A stretch of DNA of 64,000 bases from Delphinapterus leucas. Taxonomy: Eukaryota > Chordata > Mammalia > Artiodactyla > Monodontidae. The position numbers and the translations under genes are program-made. Where the stretch lies: positions 38,563,444 through 38,627,443 of the forward strand of contig NW_022098036.1 in NCBI RefSeq assembly GCF_002288925.2, read 5' to 3'. The notes under the pieces were generated by a model. It was not told where the DNA came from. It saw only the letters and a list, made by a program, of their open reading frames with translations, and searched no databases. Of this stretch, positions 57,401-64,000 are shown one piece after another (the stretch's first letter is position 1; each line of letters opens with the position of its first letter).

Positions 57401-57549
57401 TCTGGGAAGAAGGTATGCAGATATTGGTGACTGTGGGTGAATTAAAATGTGGAGAAATTACAACATGATTGAAGAATGATAGCCTGTTAATATGAGAGCA
57501 AGGAAGGCTGGCATGTATGTGTATGATTTTGAATGATGATGAAATTACA
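54481..57549. other. Largely single-copy DNA, candidate conserved tracts
   Basis: No gene. Repeat-free tracts at about 55200-55520 and 56560-57010; the latter holds 'aggtgaacaaagccactcaa' and 'taagaaccccttcaatttg'. 55665-55745 ('tatagcaccttttctccaaa' 'gagctcaatg') recalls an ancient SINE core. A 66-codon minus ORF at 57198 is incidental. Confidence 0.4.
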
Positions 57550-58975
57550 TACTTTAAAAATTATTTATTGTGGAAAATCCTAAACATTACTCAAGAGTAG
57601 AAAGAATACTGTAACAAAGCCTCATATACTCATCACTCAGCTTCAACAACGAACTCAGAGTCAATCGTGTTGCATCTTCACCTCCCCTCTCCCCCCATCA
57701 CTACTGTATTAAACGCAACATATCTTGGCATCCATATCTACTTCTGTATGAATCTCTAAAAGATGAAGAATCTTTAAAAAACCATAATGATAGTACCCTT
57801 ATCATACCTATAAAATTAATAATTTCTTACTCTCATCAAATATCCAGTTAGCTTCCAAATTTCTCTGATTGTCTCATTTTTTTTAATGGTTGGTTTGTTC
57901 AAATAAGAATTTCAACAAGGTCCACACATTACATTTGGTTATGTCTCTTAAGAATCTTTTAATCTTTGTTATCTCTGTTTTTTTCTTGTGATTTGTTTAC
58001 AAAAATGAGTCATTTTCTCTATAGAGCTTCCCACATTTTGGATTTTGTTGATTGCATTTCTTTTTTATTTCCTACGAAATAGTAGTTAGATAAGAGGCTT
58101 GATCCGATTCAGGTTTGATTATTTGGCAAGAATACTTCATAGGTGGTATGGCGTACTTCCACCAAGAGGCACGTAATGTATGGTTATCTCTGTTTTGGGG
58201 AATGTTAGCAGCCACTGATGTTTATTTCCTAGATCCATTATTTCATTAAGGGTTTGCAACATGGGATTTTCTTCATTTATTTGCTGGAGTATGTCTATAG
58301 AGAGAAACATTTCCTTAACAACGATTGTTTCTCACTGAGGCACAGTTCACACAAGAAAGGCAAAATAAATGCTTGATTGTTTCTCTTTATTTAGGTGCTC
58401 TCCTAATATTCTCTAAGATCAGTGAGGTTTGTTTCCTCTAGCACTATTATGAATGCATGGATTTTAACATATTTGATTCATTTCAATCCAGAGCACTTAT
58501 TACTATTATTATTATTATTATTTTTGATGCTCAAGCTGTCCCTTTTGGCATAACTGGATGTCCCAGGCTCAACTTTATTTATTTATCTATCTATCTATCT
58601 ATCTATCTATTTATTTATTTATGGCTGCGTTGGGTCTTCATTGCTGTGCGTGGGCTTTCTCTAGTTGCGGTGAGTGGGGGCTACTCTTTGTTGTGGTGCC
58701 CGGGCTCTAGGCACACGGGCTTCGGTAGTTGTGGCTCGTGGGCTCTAGAGCGCAGGCTCAGTAGTTGTGGCGCACGGGCTTAGTTGCTCCGTGGCATGTG
58801 GGATCTTCCCGGACTGGGGCTTGAACCTGTGTCCCCTGCATTGGCAGGTGGATTCTTCACCACTGTGCCACCAGGGAAGTCCCTCCAGGCTCAACTTTTA
58901 TATTTCCTATACAAGGCCTGGAATCAACCATTTCTTTAGGAAACACAGGTTCCTTTTAGCGGGAAGTGGAAATTA
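57550..58975 (-). mobile_element. Ancient L1M-like element, antisense, split by a SINE
   Basis: The left end 'attgtggaaaatcctaaaca' 'ttactcaagagtagaaagaa' with 'actcatcactcagcttcaac' is an antisense L1M 3' terminus. 'aaggtccacacattacattt' 'ggttatgtctcttaag', 'gcttgatccgattcaggttt' and 'caagaatacttcataggtgg' continue the consensus, which resumes after the SINE with 'caaggcctggaatcaaccat' 'ttctttaggaaacacaggtt'. No coding frame. Confidence 0.72.
58577..58884 (-). mobile_element. Long CHR-type SINE, antisense, with (ATCT)n tail
   Basis: Tail with a TCTA tetranucleotide microsatellite at about 58585-58610, body 'tatggctgcgttgggtcttc' to 'ccaccagggaagtccct'. Duplication ccaggctcaacttt is exact at 58563-58576 and 58885-58898. 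The 108-codon ORF here is SINE-derived. Confidence 0.95.
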
Positions 58976-59089
58976 GGGTGGTCATCACTTTTAGTTTGTG
59001 GTTTGTCTGTGGAATGGTGTGCATTAGCGCTTGCCAATATTTCTGAAGTACACTGTGTTTGTTCAACTCACATTTGTTCCGTGGTGATA

Positions 59090-59560
59090 TTTACAATTGT
59101 ATCAGGATGTTTTGTGTTATAGGAAACAGAAAATCTGACCCAAGCAGACATGAAAGGGAATTTTCTTTTCTTCTTCTTTGTTTCTTTTTTTGGAGCTGAA
59201 AAGTCCAGAGATAAGACTGGTTCAAGGAGGGAGGCTTTCAGTTTCTTTCTGTCTCATATAGTTTTCTTAAGGTTGGCTCCATCCTAAAACTTGCTCTCCT
59301 ATTGGTCCTGAGGTGGTGCCATCAGCTCCAGGACTGTATGTTTCCACATTTACACCCAGCAAAAGCCATCTTTGTCTCTTCTTTCCCAGAAATAATCCTG
59401 AACTTCATTCTGAATGGAAATAATTAGTTGGGACATGTGCTCAAGGCAGAGACAAAAACTTGCTAGTTGGATGCAAAGTGCTGATTGGTTTAACCTAGAT
59501 TACATATTCTACTCCTGGAGTTGGAGATGGTAAGAGCTTTTCTAGAACCTCCTGAATCTT
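59090..59560. mobile_element. Old mammalian repeat, family not assigned
   Basis: 'ataggaaacagaaaatctga' 'cccaagcagacatgaaaggg' 'aattttc', 'gctgaaaagtccagagataa', 'ctcctattggtcctgagg' and 'gtgctgattggtttaacct' recall a common old repeat. The order is right but I cannot name the family. Confidence 0.45.
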
Positions 59561-59650
59561 CAAAAAGAGATTAGGACTGTTGGAAAGGAAAGGAAAGAAA
59601 GGAAGGGAATAAATGGATGCTGGAAAGGGGCCAACAAATATCCACTATTA

Positions 59651-60006
59651 TTATTTTTTTTTTTAAATATAAATTTATTTATTTATTTATTTATGGGTCT
59701 TTGTTGCTGCACGCGGGCTTTCTCTAGTTGCGGCGATCAGGGGCTACTCTTCGTTGCCGTATGTGGGCTTCTCATTGCGGTGGCTCCTCTTGTTGCAGAG
59801 CACAGGCTCTAGGCGCACCGGCTTCAGTAGCTGTGGTACATGGGCTCAGTAGTTGTGGCTTGCGGGCTCTAGAGCGCAGGCTCAGTAGTTGTGGAGCATG
59901 GGCTTAGTTGCTCTGTGGCATGTGGGGTCTTCCTGGACCAGGGCCCGAACCCATTTACCCTGCATTGGCAGGTGGATTCTTAACCACTGTGCCTCCAGGG
60001 AAGTCC
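59651..60006 (-). mobile_element. Long CHR-type SINE, antisense
   Basis: T-rich and (TTTA)n tail, 'tatgggtctttgttgctgca' to 'tgcctccagggaagtcc'. Flanking repeats aaatatccactatta (59636-59650) and aaataaccactataa (60007-60021) match with two differences, suggesting an older copy. Confidence 0.92.
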
Positions 60007-60208
60007 AAATAACCACTATAATATAGTATTTTTCCTTCGTATCCATCTATCAATTCAGCTATTCATACTATTCTAGGTACTACTGTAAGCATTAGGGAGG
60101 CAAAGTGGAGTAGAGTTTAATAGAGGTAGGCTTACTATCCTTGCAACAACTATGAGAAAATACTATATGGGGTACAGTGAGGTACAAGGGATGAAATAAT
60201 CATTTCTA

Positions 60209-60275
60209 TTGGGCTGGTCAAAAAGTTCCATAAGATCTTATTGAAAAACCCAAAGGAACTTTTTGGTCAACCCAA
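60209..60275. mobile_element. 67 bp mariner-derived MITE
   Basis: Terminal inverted repeats ttgggctggtcaaaaagttc (left) and the complement of ggaactttttggtcaaccca (right) flank a loop of about 27 bp, and the element sits between TA dinucleotides (60207-60208, 60276-60277), the mariner target site. It matches the short palindromic mariner relics known from cetartiodactyls. No transposase. Confidence 0.93.
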
Positions 60276-61164
60276 TATTTGGGCAGAAGTCTTTTCAATT
60301 GCAAAGACTTTATGATTCTGTGATTATTTTATGGTAGATTTGTTATATTCCATGGAGCCTATATTGGAAGGTTCAAACATTAGAACATTATGAAAATAAT
60401 ATTCCTTCTCAATAGTGGATTCATCAAGAAAATTCTTTGCCATCTATGGCATGAAGGTATCAGCAGTATAAGAACAAATGTCTGGGATTCTTTTCTTATA
60501 TGGCTGGGATAGAATATTAATGCTCTTCTAGAGATGAAAGAAACTCATGTTGTTAGTGCAAAGCTGTTTGATCTTTCTGAGCTGATTCAGATATCATCAG
60601 AATGTTATATATTTGTAATTTAAAAGAAAACAAGATGCCAGATCCAGATTGTTCCTTTGGGCTGACCATTTATTTAAGTGCACTGTTTTGGATTACGATA
60701 CTAAACTTCTCTACCACACGAATTGCAATAGAGCAGAATTTGGTAAATGACACCTCTTAATCCCATCTAGGCAAGCCTCATTTCAAAGGGCAAAAGATGT
60801 CCTCTGTGGAGAAGTCCCATAGTAAAATCTCTGGGTATGAAGGTCACAATGATCAGAAGAACGTCAGTTGAAAAATAAATTTAAAATAGCCTGATCTAAC
60901 TTTGTATAGAGGTATGACAAGTAGACCATTAACTAATTCAAAATCAAACATACCACCAATGTAACTAAATGCCATTACAAAAGGCTCTAATGATGGTTAC
61001 CTTTTCCATTTTATCAGCTGGTGCGACAGTCTGGTAATAAATTACAATCACAACTTACTCTACAAATAACTACTTTAACTTTTAAACCCATGGCATGTCA
61101 CCTAATTATTTGTTAATCATCAAAGTGATCCATGCATTCCTTTCTCAATCTACTTTTCATCATT
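60276..61164. other. Repeat-free DNA, candidate conserved tract
   Basis: No gene. 60640-61160 is AT-rich, repeat-free and contains 'aattatttgttaatcatcaa' and 'taataaattacaatcac'. It ends at the target site of the L1 at 61180. Confidence 0.4.
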
Positions 61165-61179
61165 AAAATGGTTGGTACT

Positions 61180-61426
61180 CAAAATGTTCATTGCAGCTCT
61201 ATTTACAATAGCCCGGAGATGGAAACAACCTAAGTGCCCATCATCGGATGAATGGATAAAGAAGATGTGGCACATAGATACAATGGAATATTACTCAGCC
61301 ATAAAAAGAAATGAAATTGAGCTATTTGTAATGAGGTGGATAGATCCAGAGTCTGTCATACAGAGTGAAGTAAGTCAGAAAGAGAAAGACAAATACCGTA
61401 TGCTAACACATATTTATGGAATTTAA
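61180..61426 (+). pseudogene. L1 ORF2 C-terminal remnant, open to its natural stop
   Basis: About 81 codons of the ORF2 C-terminus, including ARRWKQPKCPSSDEWIKKMW and MEYYSAIKRNEI, ending at the normal ORF2 stop. No endonuclease or reverse-transcriptase domain, so no function. The ATG at 61172 lies in the target-site duplication and is accidental. Confidence 0.88.
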
Positions 61427-61793
61427 GAAAAAAAATGTCATGAAGAACATAGGGGTAAGACAGGAATAAAGACACAGACCTACTGGAGAACAGACTTGAG
61501 GATATGGGGAGGGGGAAGGGTGAGCTGTGACAAAGTGAGAGAGAGGCATGGACATATATACACTAGCAAACGTAAGGTAGATAGCTAGTGGGAAGCAGCC
61601 GCATAGCACAGGGAGATCAGCTCCGTGCTTTGTGACCGCCTGGAGGGGTGGGATAGGGAGGGTGGAAGGGAGGGAGATGCAAGAAGGAAGAGATATGGGA
61701 ACATATGTATATGTATAACTGATTCACTTTGTTATAAAGCAGAAACTAACACACCATTGTAAAACAATTATACCCCAATAAAGATGTTAAAAA
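61180..61793 (+). mobile_element. Young 5'-truncated L1, sense, with TSD
   Basis: End of ORF2 plus complete 3'UTR, ending 'ttataccccaataaagatgt' and A-rich tail. The 15 bp duplication aaaatggttggtact is exact at 61165-61179 and 61794-61808. Intact terminal ORF2 frame and perfect duplication mark it as one of the younger L1 copies. Same subfamily as 2589-2829 and 63849-64000. Confidence 0.95.
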
Positions 61794-61808
61794 AAAATGG
61801 TTGGTACT

Positions 61809-62739
61809 AGTTAACTGACCATATACTGCCTTAGTCTCCCATTATCATTCCCTTTTATGATTTATTAATACCTTAGAGACCTACCACATTGTATTGCAGA
61901 AGGCTTATTGTGGTCAAGTTTGCCCTGGAAAAATCCCTGGGGGAAAAAACCAAACAAACAAAGCCAACAGTCTTAAACCCAAACCCAACCATCTGTGCTG
62001 TTTGATGGGGCGTTCCTCATGTGGAGCATTAGTCCTGGCTGAGAGTTACCACAGAGTACAATTGTTTATGCTGTGCCACTGTGTAGAGCAGACAATACCA
62101 CACAATCAAAGCCTTCACACTCAAACAGACATCACACTCTGTAATTATATTTGTCTGACAGATTATTATAATTGTACGTGGCAGGTAGTATAAAGCAGCT
62201 CCTTTTTACAGCCTAAATAATGTGGCATATTCTGCATACTCTAAATCAACCTTGCAGAAGGTAAATTATGAAAGCTAAATGCACGCTGAGTGTTTTTATT
62301 TACTTTTTCAGTTAGCATCTTACGTGGTGCTAGACAGCAAAAGAGCATTACCTTATTTTGCCTGGTAGTATTTCACTTAACACTTTGTTATGCAAAGTTC
62401 CTCTCTGGATGACATTTTGGCATACTCCGGGCAGCTCCAGTGATGATTATATGTAATTCTTTTCCTCACACCCAAACTGACCAAATACCAGATCAGCCTG
62501 TGCTAAGTCAAAATGAGGATAAAATGTATTTCTTAAAAATTTTTTTAAAATTAATTACAAACTTAGTTCTATGGCTTCTTTAACCACGAGAATAAAAACA
62601 ACTTGGGGAAACAGCCGTCCAGTTGTTTGCAGAATTTAAAGACTTTGTGATGGTCTTCTAGACAAAGAGACATGTCTTATGGTAGAAGCTTTTAGTGCTT
62701 GCAATGTCTGATTGGGAGATATCCAAGTAAATGGGAGGA
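61809..62739. other. Repeat-free DNA, candidate conserved tract
   Basis: No gene; a 99-codon ORF (61894-62193, +) is unrecognised. 62090-62370 contains 'cacacaatcaaagcc', 'ctgtaattatatttgtctga' and 'cagattattataattgtac', a compact cluster of TCF-like and homeodomain-like strings. Confidence 0.4.
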
Positions 62740-63055
62740 TTACAGTTCTCTACCACCTTGCAGTTAGATGGGACCTTGTTGACTAGTTTTTGCAATTGGT
62801 TGTAGGTGGCAGTGGTGTATATCATTTCCTTTACCAGTACGTACTTAGCAATGTGAGACGCTCCAGGACCCTCTTACTCTGCTGGTGACAGAGGAGTCTG
62901 CATGTTCCAGAAGGAGCAGATATTAGAAGGTAGCATCTCTGTCAGCCCCAATCCCTGAGTAGCTGAAGCTGAGCTCCTGCAAGCTGGGGTTTTCATTTGT
63001 TACTTTAACATAATTTAGCCTATCCTGACTGATATATGACTCTTCAGTACTCGAT
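62740..63055 (+). mobile_element. Probable MLT1-type MaLR LTR, degraded
   Basis: The right end 'gctggggttttcatttgtta' 'ctttaacataatttagccta' 'tcctgactgatat' is a typical MLT1 LTR 3' end. The upstream part is poorly preserved. Confidence 0.65.
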
Positions 63056-63848
63056 TTGTCTAAATTGGTCACATTTTACACTAGATTTGTGATGATATAT
63101 CAAGTTGTCATAGTTTCTACACTATGATTCTGTTCCAAAAATATACATGATAAAACCATAAAAGTTATTACACATTGAGTGTGTGACAAATGCTGTCACT
63201 ACATACAGTATGCCTAATCCTCATAAAAATTTACAAAATGAGATCACTTAGATTAAAGCAGGTAACTGATTTCTAAAGTCCATGCAGGAGTAGTGTTCAA
63301 AATCAGTCCTGTCTAGCTCCAATATCTAGCTAGATTGTTCCATTTCACTGTACTGGTTCATGTTTTTATTTCCCGAAATAGTGAAATGAGTTAAAAAATA
63401 AAAGTATAAAAAGTAAATATGAAAAGTAAAGATATTTATATTTCCCAACATTTTATAGTGTTCTATTTACTTACTGCCTGGATTGATGTGTGGGGCTAGA
63501 TGTGGCATAAGGCTAATCTTAAAAAGCATTGTCTTTAGACACTGTTATTCCAGGAAGAAGACACGAAACATACATAAATGCATTCAAGTAAAATGGCTGA
63601 TATTTTAAATGATTAATCCAACTTTTGAATTTTGACACATTTGTCTATGAACTTCACGGATGTACTCTTAGGACTGAAGTCAATTTCAGTCCTATCTCAT
63701 AGGACTGTTGTATTAAATATGTCAATATATTTAGCGCAGAAATTAACGTGCAATAAGGTTTGGGCTAGGGCTGAGACTAGGGTGAGGCCAGAGAGGCACC
63801 TACAGTGTGAAATTTAAGGAGGTGCTTACAAAACCCTGAGAGTGTCTT
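63056..63848. other. AT-rich DNA, nothing recognised
   Basis: 63160-63350 ('tacagtatgcctaatcctca' onward) may be a degraded antisense MIR; too weak to call. No gene. Confidence 0.4.
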
Positions 63849-64000
63849 CTTTTTTTTTTTTTTTAACATCTTTATTGGAGTATAGTTGCTTTACAATGTT
63901 ATGTTAGTTTCTGCTATATAACAAAGTGAATCAGCTGTATATCCCCATATCCAGCTGTATATCCCCATACCCCCATATATATACATATATCCCCATATCC
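63849..64000 (-). mobile_element. L1 3' end, antisense, running off the window
   Basis: Poly(T), 'aacatctttattggagtata' 'gttgctttacaatgttatgt' 'tagtttctgctatataacaa' as in 2589-2829. A local 'ccagctgtatatccccata' duplication lies at about 63935-63975. The remainder lies beyond the window. Confidence 0.9.

Noticed and set aside
58585..58610. Regular TCTA repeats resembling a short array
   Set aside because: A tetranucleotide microsatellite in a SINE tail: no spacers and no palindromic repeats, so not a CRISPR array.
1..64000. Prokaryotic-style systems (operons, defence islands, toxin-antitoxin pairs, phage)
   Set aside because: Base composition, repeat content and ORF lengths are those of a mammalian gene desert; nothing supports such a system.

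Overview
The window is mammalian nuclear DNA, almost certainly from a cetacean. The strongest evidence is eleven tRNA-derived SINEs of the CHR (cetacean-hippopotamus-ruminant) type. They include several about 200 bp long, GC-rich, CHR-2-like copies with poly(A) tails and nearly perfect target-site duplications. The L1 3' ends have the cetartiodactyl form, and there is a small mariner-derived inverted-repeat element of the kind found in whales and ruminants. L2, MIR, MER5, MER20 and MLT1 relics confirm a placental mammal. The species cannot be fixed from sequence alone.

I recognise no protein-coding gene. Every ORF above about 100 codons is either transposon-derived (L1 ORF2 remnants, read-through of antisense SINEs) or resembles nothing I know. 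The window reads as intergenic or deep-intronic gene desert. I see no operon, CRISPR array, defence locus, rRNA or functional tRNA gene.

Layout. 1-5 kb: L2 and L1 fragments, two short L1 3'-end insertions with clean duplications, one CHR SINE, one MIR. 6-9 kb: a 1 kb L1, MER5, and an ancient L1 interrupted by a MIR. 9.9-13 kb: a long CHR SINE, single-copy DNA with a weak exon candidate, an L2. 14-15.6 kb: an antisense L1M carrying two CHR SINEs. 16-30 kb: mostly single-copy DNA with L2, MIR, CR1/L3-like, MLT1 and three SINEs. 30.6-37.4 kb: a dense repeat block (MLT1, L1, MER20, an orphan L1 5' end, MIR, MER5A, L1M 3'UTR) ending in an unexplained CpG-richer segment. 38-40.5 kb: an L1 whose 5' part is inverted (twin-priming structure), later hit by two SINEs and a 70 bp L1 fragment. 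41-43 kb: repeat-free, AT-rich DNA. 43-48.2 kb: an ERVL-MaLR LTR with internal sequence, then stacked L1 copies. 48-57.5 kb: single-copy DNA, L1 and L2 fragments, a second exon candidate. 57.5-64 kb: ancient L1M, two SINEs, a mariner MITE, a young L1 3' end, an MLT1 relic and an L1 running off the window end.

The most useful observations are structural: the twin-primed L1, the orphan L1 5' end between near-identical direct repeats, nested insertions that give relative ages, two splice-bounded candidate exons, and several repeat-free AT-rich tracts that could be conserved non-coding elements. No new biological system is supported.
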